Positions 53,926-62,770 of a stretch of DNA of 64,000 nt are shown here, one piece after another (position 1 is the first letter of the stretch; the number at the start of each line of letters is the position of its first letter). The stretch lies in assembly GCA_035629075.1 (NCBI GenBank), contig DASPIK010000059.1, positions 6,645 through 70,644 on the forward strand, written 5' to 3'. A program made the position numbers and the translations under genes. The DNA is from JAEZPW01 sp035629075 (GTDB taxonomy: Bacteria; Acidobacteriota; Terriglobia; Terriglobales; Acidobacteriaceae). The notes beneath the pieces were generated by a model. The model ran no database searches and was not told where the DNA came from. It worked only from the letters and a program-made list of their open reading frames with translations.

Positions 53926-55074
53926 ATGAAGATCGGCATAACATGTTATCCGACGTACGGCGGCAGTGGAGTAGTGGCCACCGAGCTTGGCATTGAACTC
54001 GCGCAGCGCGGGCACGAGATTCACTTCATCACCTACGCACCGCCCTTTCGTCTAACGGAGCCGCAGCCGAACATTCACTATCACGAAGTCGAGGTGTCGC
54101 AATATCCGCTGTTCGAGTATCCGCCCTACGATCTCGCTCTTGCCACACGGATGGCTGAAGTTGCGGAGATATACGAACTCGACCTGCTGCACGTGCACTA
54201 TGCCATTCCGCACTCGACAAGCGCACTGCTCGCACGACAGATGCTGGCCGCTGCTGATAGACCACGCCGCCTGCCGTTCGTCACTACTCTTCACGGCACC
54301 GACATTACGATCGTCGGGCAGGACCGCTCATATCTGCCTGTGACGCGGTTTTCCATCGAGCAGAGCGATGGCGTGACGTCGATATCGAACTACTTGCGAG
54401 AACGCACGATCTCGGAGTTCGACGTGCGTCGTCCAATCGAGGTCATCTGGAACTTCGTGAACTGCGATCTCTACCAGCGAGATGTCGACGCACTCCGTCG
54501 GCGCCGCGAGTTCGCCAATGACGACGAGCGCGTGCTGATCCATCTCTCTAATTTCCGCCCAGTGAAGCGCGTGCCGGATGTTATCGAGATTTTCGACCAA
54601 GTTCAGAAGGTGATTCCGTCCAAGCTCATCCTTATCGGTGATGGCCCTGACCGCTCGGCTGCTGAGTGGATGGCCCACAACAAGAAGATCAAGGATAGGG
54701 TCATCTTCCTCGGAAAACAGGATCGCGTGCACGAGAAACTGGCAATGGCTGATGTCATGCTTATGCCCAGCCAGCTTGAGTCGTTCGGCCTGGCAGCGCT
54801 CGAAGCAATGGCCTGTGAGGTCGTGCCGATTGCAACGGCGGTAGGCGGCGTGCCTGAGCTGATTGAGCATGGTGCGACTGGCTATCTGGCGGAGGTCAGT
54901 GACGTCGACACCATGGCCCGATGCGCGATCGAAATCCTCTCGGACGAAACCAACTTACGGGCTATGGGCAAGCAAGCGCGTCGTTCCGCTCAGTCTCGCT
55001 TCTGTGCGAGCAGGATCATTCCGCAGTATGAGAATTACTACCGGAGCGTGCTGGAGCAGAACGGCAGTCGTTAG
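53926..55074 (+). CDS. bshA: N-acetyl-alpha-D-glucosaminyl L-malate synthase BshA
   Basis: A 382-residue GT4 glycosyltransferase. MKIGITCYPTYGGSGVVATEL, HFITYAPPFRL, HYHEVEVSQYPLFEYPPYDL and LLHVHYAIPHSTSALL match Bacillus BshA closely along the N-terminal half. The C-terminal half has the nucleotide-sugar site with PSQLESFGLAALEAMACEVV. It joins GlcNAc from UDP-GlcNAc to malate, the first step of bacillithiol synthesis. The later-step enzymes BshB and BshC are not in the window. Confidence 0.9.
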   Translation: MKIGITCYPTYGGSGVVATELGIELAQRGHEIHFITYAPPFRLTEPQPNIHYHEVEVSQYPLFEYPPYDLALATRMAEVAEIYELDLLHVHYAIPHSTSALLARQMLAAADRPRRLPFVTTLHGTDITIVGQDRSYLPVTRFSIEQSDGVTSISNYLRERTISEFDVRRPIEVIWNFVNCDLYQRDVDALRRRREFANDDERVLIHLSNFRPVKRVPDVIEIFDQVQKVIPSKLILIGDGPDRSAAEWMAHNKKIKDRVIFLGKQDRVHEKLAMADVMLMPSQLESFGLAALEAMACEVVPIATAVGGVPELIEHGATGYLAEVSDVDTMARCAIEILSDETNLRAMGKQARRSAQSRFCASRIIPQYENYYRSVLEQNGSR

Positions 55075-55216
55075 TCGTTGGTCGGCAGTGGTTCTTCTTG
55101 AGGCTTGTCCGTGCCGACGCTACTCCGTTTCCGAAAGTCATCCTGAGCGGAGCGATCAACCCTGCATTTCGCGCGGACTATCGGTGAGGCTCTGCGCTGA
55201 CGTATGATTCTGCCGC

Positions 55217-56081
55217 ATGAAATATATGCGTGTATTTGCGATTGCGGCAGTCGCTGTGGCGATACTGGTCGCCTTCGGCGTGGGTAGAAGTCGACAGCCG
55301 CCGAATGCACCTAACGACGTATTCCTCTGATGGCCACAGGCTCCGGGCCGGAGCTCCCGTGCGTCTCGCGGGCGTCGAGATCGGTTTCGTGCAAACTGTC
55401 CGCGTCCGTCCCGAACTCAAGGACCACCCTGTCGAAGTCGTAATGACCATCGATACACCCTATGATCTCAAGATTCCTCGGGACGCAATCGTGTCCTTGG
55501 AAACGGCTGGGGTGTTGGGTGAAACGTTCGCGAACATCGACCTGCGACCAGAAGCTTTGCTCGAGAGAATGGCACAACGGTTGTTGACAATTGGACTCCC
55601 TGCTAATAGTGGCCACGGCAACCTTTCTGCCATGCAAGATCAGCAGACCAGCTTTACCTTGGAACAAAAAGTCTCGAATCCTGAGTCGTTACCGCAAGTA
55701 GTTCTACGAGTGCTCCGGGCCGATAAGTGGAACCAGGAGACCTTCCAACGTTGCGCAAAACGCACCACCCGGACTATTCCGTCGTCCTGGTTCGAAGCCT
55801 CGAAGGTGTCTACCGACGAAGGATCTTCACTCTTGGTAGTCAAGCCAGCGCACGGATGTTTGCTGGGTGCCAACATCGGCCCGTTCTGGGTGTTTCTGCA
55901 CGACGACTCCGGCTATCGACTAGTGTTTCGCGAGAACGCGCTGCAATTGAGGTTTCTAAACGCTCGTACGAACGGCTATCCCGATATCCGTCTGAGCGCG
56001 GCAACTGCACGGCAAGTACGCAGCGTCATTTTCCGATTCAGAGAAGGCAGGTACCAGCCAGCCAACAATACCGATGGTTAG
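55217..56081 (+). CDS. MlaD/MCE-domain protein, split by a frameshift
   Basis: The first 30 or so codons from ATG 55217 read KYMRVFAIAAVAVAILVAFGVG, a membrane anchor, but this frame stops at 55330. The MCE domain itself lies one base out of register: YSSDGHRLRAGAPVRLAG, then VEIGFVQTVRVRP, GETFANIDL. Joining the frames near 55285-55305 gives a normal MlaD-like protein of about 287 residues with an unusual C-terminal extension (about 145-285). MlaD proteins bind phospholipids for transport across the periplasm with an ABC importer. No Mla permease or ATPase genes adjoin. Real decay or a one-base assembly error. Confidence 0.6.
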
Positions 56082-56096
56082 TGAACCGGCGAGCTT

Positions 56097-57446
56097 CTAC
56101 CGGCCCCGCCCTTCATGCACTGTCATCGGTGATGCGGCAGCCGCGGCCACTGTGGCCAGGATAGGTACGCGTAGACGGATGAGTGTTCCCTCGCCCGTGC
56201 GGCTATCGATAGTCATGCCTGCAGTGTCGCCATAAAGCACTTTGAGCCGCTCAATGACGTTCGCCATGCCGATACCGGTTCCCCCAATACCTGTTGGCTG
56301 CTCCAGAAAGTTCGCGGCGCCCATGCCTACGCCATCGTCTTCGACCTCGATAATGAGCTGACTGTTCAGAACCTTGCTGCGAATGTGGATGCGCCCGCCT
56401 TCGATCTTCGGAGATAGACCGTGCTTGATGGAGTTCTCGACCAGCGGTTGCAACAACATGCTTGGCACCATGACCTCAAGCGATGCTGGTTCGAGTTCTT
56501 TAATGACGTTGAGCTTGTCTTTGCCGAAACGCACTACTTCGATATCAAGGTAGTCGTCGATGAAATCCAGCTCTTCTTGCAACGGAACGAACGCGTCCGT
56601 TTTACGTAATAACCGGCGCAAGATGTTCGCCAGCTTAACAATGAGTTCGCGCGCGGTATCGGGGTCGAAGCGGACCAGCGATGAGACGGAGTTGAGTGTG
56701 TTGAAGAGGAAGTGCGGATTGATCTGGCTCTGGAGCGCCTCCATGCGCGCCTGCAGCAGCATGCGCTCCTGCTCTTCCAGTTTTATCTCCATGCGCGTGC
56801 TGTTAAAGATCTTCAGCGGAATGGCGACGACCATTACGGTCGAAGCGTAGATCGCTAACTGCACCGCCCATTGAGGACTGTAGACCGAAAAGAAGTAGTC
56901 CGGGAACGCGCGCCCGAGTTCAATTCGGATAAAGGTCAGAAGGAGGATGACTAGGAAGAACGACGTGTGCCAATCGAGTCGAGGGTGCTTGATGGCCTTG
57001 CGCACCCAGCGATAAACGCTAAGGTCAACAAATGGCGAAAACGTCCAGATCGTTTCGTAGTCGGGCGCCATCGTCCGCAGGGAGCCAGCCAGCAGCCCGG
57101 CGATTACATTGAACGGGATGTTCAGGAACTCGCCATAGGCGATGCCGGGCAGCGAAACGAGAACGCCGGCGAGAACACCCGCAACGCGGCCCCCGATCAC
57201 TCCAATGAGCAGCGCCGCCTCAAATGCCAGATCGGCCGCGAGGAAGTTTCGCACGCTACCGCGCACCATTACGCCAAGCGCGAACGGGAATCCGGCGAAC
57301 AGGACTAGATTGACCTTCTCCGCGAGTGTCCTCTCTTCGCGGAACAGCATGGTCTTGAAACTTTTGGCCCGCACCAACGCGCTCGCGATGGCGGCGGCAA
57401 CGCCGAGTTTCACGAGCAGAGTGATTAGTATGAGCCGCTGGTCCAT
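56097..57446 (-). CDS. LytS-like membrane sensor histidine kinase
   Basis: A 449-residue kinase. The first 215 residues hold about six membrane helices of the 5TM-LYT type. The phosphoacceptor box is the His_kinase family motif INPHFLFNTLNSVSSLVRF (about 245). The ATPase domain has QPLVENSIKHGL (N box), VEDDGVGMG and GTGIGMANVIERL. Such kinases usually pair with LytTR response regulators and sense cell-wall or metabolite signals. No LytTR gene is in the window. It follows the alanyl-tRNA editing gene by 44 nt. Confidence 0.88.
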   Translation of the reverse strand: MDQRLILITLLVKLGVAAAIASALVRAKSFKTMLFREERTLAEKVNLVLFAGFPFALGVMVRGSVRNFLAADLAFEAALLIGVIGGRVAGVLAGVLVSLPGIAYGEFLNIPFNVIAGLLAGSLRTMAPDYETIWTFSPFVDLSVYRWVRKAIKHPRLDWHTSFFLVILLLTFIRIELGRAFPDYFFSVYSPQWAVQLAIYASTVMVVAIPLKIFNSTRMEIKLEEQERMLLQARMEALQSQINPHFLFNTLNSVSSLVRFDPDTARELIVKLANILRRLLRKTDAFVPLQEELDFIDDYLDIEVVRFGKDKLNVIKELEPASLEVMVPSMLLQPLVENSIKHGLSPKIEGGRIHIRSKVLNSQLIIEVEDDGVGMGAANFLEQPTGIGGTGIGMANVIERLKVLYGDTAGMTIDSRTGEGTLIRLRVPILATVAAAAASPMTVHEGRGR

Positions 57447-57490
57447 GTGTCTAGTTTCCAGTATCGAGTTTCAAGTTCACACGGTCAGAA

Positions 57491-58744
57491 TCAAGATTCC
57501 TTCAACTTCGCAGCCAATATCTCAAGCACGGGCCCGACGGCCTGAGCGTTAGTTGCGCCGCCTTGTGCCAGATCGCGGTTGCCGCCGCCGCGTCCGCCAA
57601 GCGTTGCCAGCGCCTCTTTCATAAGGGCGCCCATGTCGCTCCGCAGACCGGGGGACTGTGCAAACACCACTCCGGGCTGACCTTGTGTCGCACCCAGAAG
57701 CGCAACGGCTGGCTCTACAGCCGTGATTTTCTGTGCGAGCAACTTGATGAACGCGGTATCGCGGTCGTCGAAAACCCGCGTGATCAGTTTGAACCCTGCG
57801 CCGGTCGGAACACCTTCCTGGGTGACGCTTACTTCTTGGGCGGCATTCGCCAACAAACGTCCAGCGAGCAGTTCGGCAACCTCTTCCAGCAGTCTCTTGC
57901 GTTCCTTGCTGGCCGCCTTCGCGTCTTCTATGGACTTGCGAATTAGTTCCGGAACCTGCCATATCTGGGTGTCGTACAGACCGGCAGCTTCCGTCAGGGT
58001 GTCGAAATCCTTGCGTGCTGTCGAGATGGCCCGTTCGCCGCACACGAACTCAACCCTGAAGCCCTGCTTCACCTTCTCGTACTTACGCAGCAGGATCGGC
58101 CCGATTTGCCCCGTTGAGTTAACGTGTGTACCGCCGCAGGCATTCAGGTCGTACCCCTCCACATCGATGAGCCGCAACTCGCCTTCGACGTGGTCCGGAA
58201 TCTTCCGCACGCCCATCGCCTTCGCCTGCTCTATGGTCGCCGACTTGATCGAAACTGGCCGGTCCTCCGTGACGATGCGGTTCGATTCGCGTTCCGCGGC
58301 ACGAATCTGATCATCGTTCAGAGACTTGGTTTCGAGGTCGATGGTGCAGCTCTCGTCTCCCATGTGGAACGAAACCGTTCGCATGTTGAACAGTCGCTCG
58401 AATGCCGCCGACAGTACGTGCTGGCCGGAGTGCTGCTGCATGTGGTCACGGCGGCGTTCAGGTTCCACGAATCCCCGCACCGAAGCACCTTCAAGTATTA
58501 CCTGAGCATTCTGCTCTAAATAGTGCAGAATCGTGCTGCTTTCGTCCTCAGCCACTTCGCAAACCGAAAGTTCGAGGCCATCTACCTGGAGCGAACCGGT
58601 GTCGAAAACTTGCCCGCCGCTGGTCGGATAAAAGGCCGTACGGTCGAGAACGAGTGCAACGCGCCCATCGCGTTCCACAACGGCGGTGACCCGGGCGTTG
58701 AAATCAGTTAGGAAAGAATCGCTGTAGTAGAGACGTTCCGTCAT
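57491..58744 (-). CDS. Alanyl-tRNA editing protein (AlaX-L type with DHHA1 domain)
   Basis: A 417-residue free-standing editing enzyme related to the C-terminal half of alanyl-tRNA synthetase. The start is ATG 58744 (MTERLYYSDSFL); the longer frame adds unsupported residues. FYPTSGGQ is followed by the zinc-type HxxxH (His105, His109, in QQHSGQHVL) and CGGTH (Cys203, His207). A linker helix leads to a DHHA1 domain with GGRGGGNRDLAQGGA near the end. There is no aminoacylation domain. It hydrolyses mischarged Ser- or Gly-tRNA-Ala. It lies 84 nt after threonine synthase on the same strand. Confidence 0.9.
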   Translation of the reverse strand: MTERLYYSDSFLTDFNARVTAVVERDGRVALVLDRTAFYPTSGGQVFDTGSLQVDGLELSVCEVAEDESSTILHYLEQNAQVILEGASVRGFVEPERRRDHMQQHSGQHVLSAAFERLFNMRTVSFHMGDESCTIDLETKSLNDDQIRAAERESNRIVTEDRPVSIKSATIEQAKAMGVRKIPDHVEGELRLIDVEGYDLNACGGTHVNSTGQIGPILLRKYEKVKQGFRVEFVCGERAISTARKDFDTLTEAAGLYDTQIWQVPELIRKSIEDAKAASKERKRLLEEVAELLAGRLLANAAQEVSVTQEGVPTGAGFKLITRVFDDRDTAFIKLLAQKITAVEPAVALLGATQGQPGVVFAQSPGLRSDMGALMKEALATLGGRGGGNRDLAQGGATNAQAVGPVLEILAAKLKES

Positions 58745-58828
58745 CGTTGATGCCCATGGGGAATGAATCTCAATTCTAACCCGCACATATCCTGATCCGT
58801 ACCGCGTCATCCTAGACCTGAAATCTGC

Positions 58829-60049
58829 TTAGTAGGGCTGTATGATCCCGCCGATCTGGCGCGATTTCGGCAGGTCCGCTCTCGTGGTCGTGCTCTGCTC
58901 TGCCCCGGCGATAACGTCGATGTACTTGAGTCCGGTTCCGGTGTTGAACAAGACCACTTGATCGCTGGACTTCAGGAAGTTGCTCGCACGCAGTTTGCGA
59001 TAGGCCGCTAACGAAGCAGCGCCTTCGGGGGCGGCGAATACGCCCTCGTGCTCTGCCCACCAGCGCAGTGCATCCATGATCTCGGAATCGGAACAGGCTA
59101 TGGCCGTGCCTCCGCTCTTCTTGAGGATATCCAAAATGATGTAGTCGCCATAAGCCTTCGGAACCCGCAAACCGGCGGCAATGGTCTGCGCGTTGGGCCA
59201 GGCCTGAGACACAGGCTGACCTTCATCCCATGCTTTAGGAATCGGGGCACAACCCGTTGATTGCACGGCGATCATCTTGGGACGCTTACCACCCTGCGGA
59301 AGCCAGCCTAACTGCTCCATCTCATCAAATGCTTTCCACATGCCAATCAGACCAACGCCGCCGCCGGTCGGGTAAATGATAGCGTCTGGTAGTTTCCAGC
59401 CGAGTTGCTCGACTACCTCGTAGCCCATCGTCTTCTTACCTTCAACCCGGAATGGCTCTTTGAGGGTTGAAATATCGAACCAGCCCTCGCCGTCCTTGCC
59501 GGACGCAACAATTTTGGCGCAATCGCTGATCAGGCCGTTCACAAGCGTCACCTTGGCGCCATACGAGCGGCACTCCATGAGATTGGCCTGAGGAACGTCT
59601 TTAGGCATGAAGATATGGGCTTCGATTCCGGCGGCAGCCGAGTAGGCCGCCAGTGCGCTCGCAGCGTTTCCCGCCGAAGGTATGGCGAGCTTCTTCAGGC
59701 CATAAGCCTTGGCCATGGTGACGGCAGCACACAAACCTCTTGCCTTAAACGACCCTGTCGGATTCAGACCTTCATCCTTGATCCATACGTTCTCATCATG
59801 ACGGCTTCGGAGCATCGGCGTGAAGCCTTCGCCCAGGCTGACCGGTTCAACGTCTGGCAGCACTTCAGCGTAGCGCCACATGGTAGCCGGACGTCCCGCG
59901 AGCGACTCGCGAGTGAAAGTACTTCTGAGAGACGCTAAATCGTAGCGAACATAAAGAGAGCCGCCGTCGGTAGGACAAATCGTCTGTGGCGTATCGGCGC
60001 TACTACGTGTACCGCAGCGGGAACATTCTAGATAAGCGATCTTCGCCAT
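58829..60049 (-). CDS. thrC: Threonine synthase ThrC
   Basis: A 406-residue PLP enzyme. ATG 60049 is used (MAKIAYLECSRCGT), because the longer frame adds a non-conserved leader. A small N-terminal Cys motif (Cys9, Cys12, Cys25) may bind zinc. The PLP lysine is Lys102 in LNPTGSFKARGL. IYPTGGGVGLIGMWKAFDE and VLFNTGTGLKY complete the active site. It converts O-phosphohomoserine to threonine. It may lead a minus-strand unit with the AlaX-like and LytS-like genes downstream. Confidence 0.92.
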   Translation of the reverse strand: MAKIAYLECSRCGTRSSADTPQTICPTDGGSLYVRYDLASLRSTFTRESLAGRPATMWRYAEVLPDVEPVSLGEGFTPMLRSRHDENVWIKDEGLNPTGSFKARGLCAAVTMAKAYGLKKLAIPSAGNAASALAAYSAAAGIEAHIFMPKDVPQANLMECRSYGAKVTLVNGLISDCAKIVASGKDGEGWFDISTLKEPFRVEGKKTMGYEVVEQLGWKLPDAIIYPTGGGVGLIGMWKAFDEMEQLGWLPQGGKRPKMIAVQSTGCAPIPKAWDEGQPVSQAWPNAQTIAAGLRVPKAYGDYIILDILKKSGGTAIACSDSEIMDALRWWAEHEGVFAAPEGAASLAAYRKLRASNFLKSSDQVVLFNTGTGLKYIDVIAGAEQSTTTRADLPKSRQIGGIIQPY

Positions 60050-60280
60050 GAGCAAGCGAGTGTACCACCAGGGATCCCAATCCTGAACGCCTGCCCTGCG
60101 CACAAGCGCTTGAGCCCCAGAACAGGCAGCAAAAAGGCCGAAGAGGATTTCGTACTCTCGAATTTGCGCTAACAGACCTTTGGGGTGGTCGTCTTATGGG
60201 GAGAGGGAAAGTCCTCCGGAAGGAATTGCGATCAACCGGTATGGCCGGTCCGCATGAACTTTCATCCTCCGTTAACCCGC

Positions 60281-60312
60281 CCCGGCTGGCACATTGCTGG
60301 CCGGGATTTTTT
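60281..60312 (+). terminator. Intrinsic-terminator-like hairpin with no plus-strand gene
   Basis: CCCGGCTGGC / GCTGGCCGGG (60281-60290 and 60296-60305) pairs over 10 positions with two wobbles and a 5-nt loop. It is followed by a run of six T at 60307-60312 on the plus strand. The flanking genes are both on the minus strand. It may end a small plus-strand RNA. Confidence 0.55.
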
Positions 60313-60313
60313 G

Positions 60314-61555
60314 CTACAGCCTGCTGCGGAGGAGGCTGATCACGTCGTCGGCGGTGATGACGCCGGTAAGTTTGCCTTCGTCATCAACCACGGGCAAAGT
60401 CAGCAGGTTGTACTTGTCGAAAGTCTCCGCGACATCTTTTTCGCTCGCACCGGCGTGCACAGAGACGAGCGGGTCAGCACTGAGTTCTTTCAGAGGGGTT
60501 TCCGGGGCGGAAAGCACCAGCATCGGCAGAGGCACGGCGCCGACCAACTTCTCATCGTCGGCGACCAAGTACACCGTGCTGACGGTCTCAACGCCACCCT
60601 CAAAGTTGCGCAGCATTTCGACGGCGTCGCGAACTGTGGCGTTTTCAGGCAGGGCCATGTAGTCGGTCGTCATGCGACCGGCCGCTGTATCTTCCTCGAA
60701 CTCGAGCAGTTCTTCGACGTCTTCGCGTTGCTCGGGCTCCATCTCCTCGAGAATCTCTTCCGACCGCTCCGGCGACAGATCCGCAAGCAGGTCAGCGGCG
60801 GCGTCGGGGTCCATCTCCTCGACGATATCGGCGGCTTTGTCTGAATCGAGCGAATTGACGATGGCGGCCTGAAGCTTTGGGTTAATTTCCTCCAGCGTTT
60901 CCGCGGCAACTTCCTCGTCGAGGGTCTGGAAGACCGCTTCGCGTTCCGCAGGAGCCAGTTCTTCGATGATGTCGGCGATATCGGCCGGATGCAGCTTGGC
61001 CAGGCGCTCATGCGAGATCTTGAGCTTTACGCGCCGGGCGGGGTCCGTCTCGATCAGATCGACGAAGTCCCAAGGGATCGGTTTCTCCGGCAGTCGGTCC
61101 AGTAGCTTGCGAAGGGCAGCCATCGGCACCAATCCCTTCAAAAGCCTACGAACTGCGCCACGGGAGCCGACATCGACAGCGCCCATCTTCAGCACGAGAT
61201 GGTGGTTCGACACATCTTCATGCAAATCGACGTCGTTAACGCGGACGACCTTTCGTCCGTGTACATCGATGATCTGCTGATCGAGCAGATCACGCCCGAG
61301 CAGCAGCATGCCCTCCGAACCTGCGTACTTCGTCCATTGGGAACTAGGTGTGGCGGCTCTCACTCCCCCGTTCGCGGAGACCAGGGCGCTCGTCCCGAGC
61401 AAGCGGTCGCCGTCCTTCGTCTTGACGATGAGCGCGGTCACACGTTGAGGGTCTTCTTGTGGACAGAGTGCCACTTCGCGCACACGTCCGGCTTGTGTTC
61501 CGGTCGAGTCATAAACCGGAGCGCCAAGCAATTCGGTTAGCGCGAGTGTGCCCAT
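60314..61555 (-). CDS. MgtE-type regulatory protein: PRC-barrels, MgtE_N and two CBS domains, no membrane pore
   Basis: A 413-residue soluble protein. Two PRC-barrel-like segments come first: VYDSTGTQAGRVREVALC (residue about 14) and LLDQQIIDVHGRKVVRVND (about 88). Next is the MgtE N-terminal superhelix, with HPADIADIIEELAPAER and DPDAAADLLADLSPER. Two CBS domains close the protein (MTTDYMALPENATVRDA and LPVVDDEGKLTGVITADD). The membrane pore domain of the Mg transporter MgtE is absent, and the protein stops at CBS. In MgtE these domains sense intracellular Mg. Here it may act on a separate transporter. It is an unusual domain set. Confidence 0.87.
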   Translation of the reverse strand: MGTLALTELLGAPVYDSTGTQAGRVREVALCPQEDPQRVTALIVKTKDGDRLLGTSALVSANGGVRAATPSSQWTKYAGSEGMLLLGRDLLDQQIIDVHGRKVVRVNDVDLHEDVSNHHLVLKMGAVDVGSRGAVRRLLKGLVPMAALRKLLDRLPEKPIPWDFVDLIETDPARRVKLKISHERLAKLHPADIADIIEELAPAEREAVFQTLDEEVAAETLEEINPKLQAAIVNSLDSDKAADIVEEMDPDAAADLLADLSPERSEEILEEMEPEQREDVEELLEFEEDTAAGRMTTDYMALPENATVRDAVEMLRNFEGGVETVSTVYLVADDEKLVGAVPLPMLVLSAPETPLKELSADPLVSVHAGASEKDVAETFDKYNLLTLPVVDDEGKLTGVITADDVISLLRSRL

Positions 61556-61749
61556 GCGTTGAGAATACCGTTTCCGGTAGTGAGTTTCTAGTTTCTACTG
61601 TGAAAAGATGCATCGTGTCGGCAGACGGGTTCCGGGTTGCGGAATGAGAAGTTTGACAATGCTCCTGTTTGAAGGGCAAACTTGCAAATTCCTGAGGAAT
61701 TTTCCGGGAACGAACAGCACCGACAACGCCCACGGGCGAACTTCGAACG

Positions 61750-62196
61750 ATGACTTTAAACAGGGTTTCGTATGCGCTGGATTCGACGCTCGAATCTGTG
61801 AATCAAGCGGAGGAAACAGCCCTGCAATTCGCCGCTGAATCGGGCTTCTCCGAAGATGAAGTCCAGCGCATCTCCATGGCTGTTCGTGAGGGCGTGGTGA
61901 ACGCCGTCCTCCACGGCAACCAGTACGACCCGAACAAGAAGGTCAGAATCAGCTTCGAGGCAAACGCTACCGCGCTCGTCATCCGCATCGCGGACGAGGG
62001 TTCAGGAGTCGACGTTGAGAACGTTCCCGATCCGCTCGCGCCTGAGAATCTGCTGAAGACCTCCGGGCGCGGCATCTTCCTCATCCGCGCGTTCATGGAT
62101 GAGGTGCATTTCAAAAATCTGAATCCGGGTACCGAAATCACATTAGTCAAACACGTCAGCGGCGCGGCCGCCGACGCGAAGGAGAGCTCACAGTGA
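61750..62196 (+). CDS. RsbW-like anti-sigma factor (serine protein kinase-type ATPase)
   Basis: A 148-residue protein of the HATPase_c_2 family. MAVREGVVNAVLHGNQ is the N box, ADEGSGVDVENVPDP the G1 region and GRGIFLIRAFMDEV the G2 region. In RsbW proteins this fold binds a sigma factor and phosphorylates a partner anti-anti-sigma protein. The partner is encoded just downstream, with a 4-nt overlap (GTGA). The target sigma factor is not known; the short sigma-like region fused to HPF in this window is one candidate but lies far away. Confidence 0.85.
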   Translation: MTLNRVSYALDSTLESVNQAEETALQFAAESGFSEDEVQRISMAVREGVVNAVLHGNQYDPNKKVRISFEANATALVIRIADEGSGVDVENVPDPLAPENLLKTSGRGIFLIRAFMDEVHFKNLNPGTEITLVKHVSGAAADAKESSQ

Positions 62197-62540
62197 CGAT
62201 GAAAGCTAATTCACGTCAGGTAAACGGGGTCACGATTGTGGACCTCAGTGGCCGTATCACTCTCGGGGAAGGCAGCGTCATCCTGCGTGACTCGGTTCGC
62301 GACCTGCTCAGCAAGGGCAGCAAGCAGATCGTGCTGAACCTCGCCGACGTGAGTTATATCGACAGCTCAGGTATCGGCGAACTGGTCAGCGCCTACACGC
62401 ACGTCCGTCGTGAAGGCGGCGAGTTGAAGCTGCTGAACCTGACCAAGAAAGTTCACGACTTGCTCCAGATCACCAAGCTGTATACCGTGTTCGACATCAG
62501 GGACGACGAAGCAGCCGCAGTCGCCTCTTTCGGTAAGTAA
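62193..62540 (+). CDS. RsbV-like anti-sigma-factor antagonist (STAS domain)
   Basis: A 115-residue STAS-domain protein. The start is GTG 62193 after GGAGAG, overlapping the RsbW-like gene by 4 nt; ATG 62199 is an alternative. NGVTIVDLSGRITLGEGS opens the fold. The phosphorylatable serine is Ser58 or Ser59 in VSYIDSSGIGEL. It would release the sigma factor from the RsbW-like protein when unphosphorylated. Confidence 0.88.
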   Translation: MTMKANSRQVNGVTIVDLSGRITLGEGSVILRDSVRDLLSKGSKQIVLNLADVSYIDSSGIGELVSAYTHVRREGGELKLLNLTKKVHDLLQITKLYTVFDIRDDEAAAVASFGK

Positions 62541-62770
62541 GCGCTCGCGCACGGCAGGCCACCAGAACTCAGCACTAGCTTCGCCCGTCATCAGCAACAG
62601 ACAGATCCGGCGGACCCTCGACAGAGGGGCCGTCGTGGTCCGTTTGTGAATGGGTACAGGCGGTGTAGGCATGACCTACACGTCGATTCCCGGCGAAGCT
62701 TGCGTTATTCTGAGCGCAGCGAAGAAACTGCTTTTGGCGCTGCACGAGGTAATCCACAACGGAGGAACTC

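Noticed and set aside
60050..60313. Threonine attenuator or riboswitch in the thrC leader
   Set aside because: The leader has no short frame rich in Thr or Ile codons and no aptamer I recognise.
60185..60844. A 219-residue plus-strand open frame across the thrC/mgtE gap
   Set aside because: It runs through the terminator hairpin and is antisense to the CBS domains; no family-like motifs.
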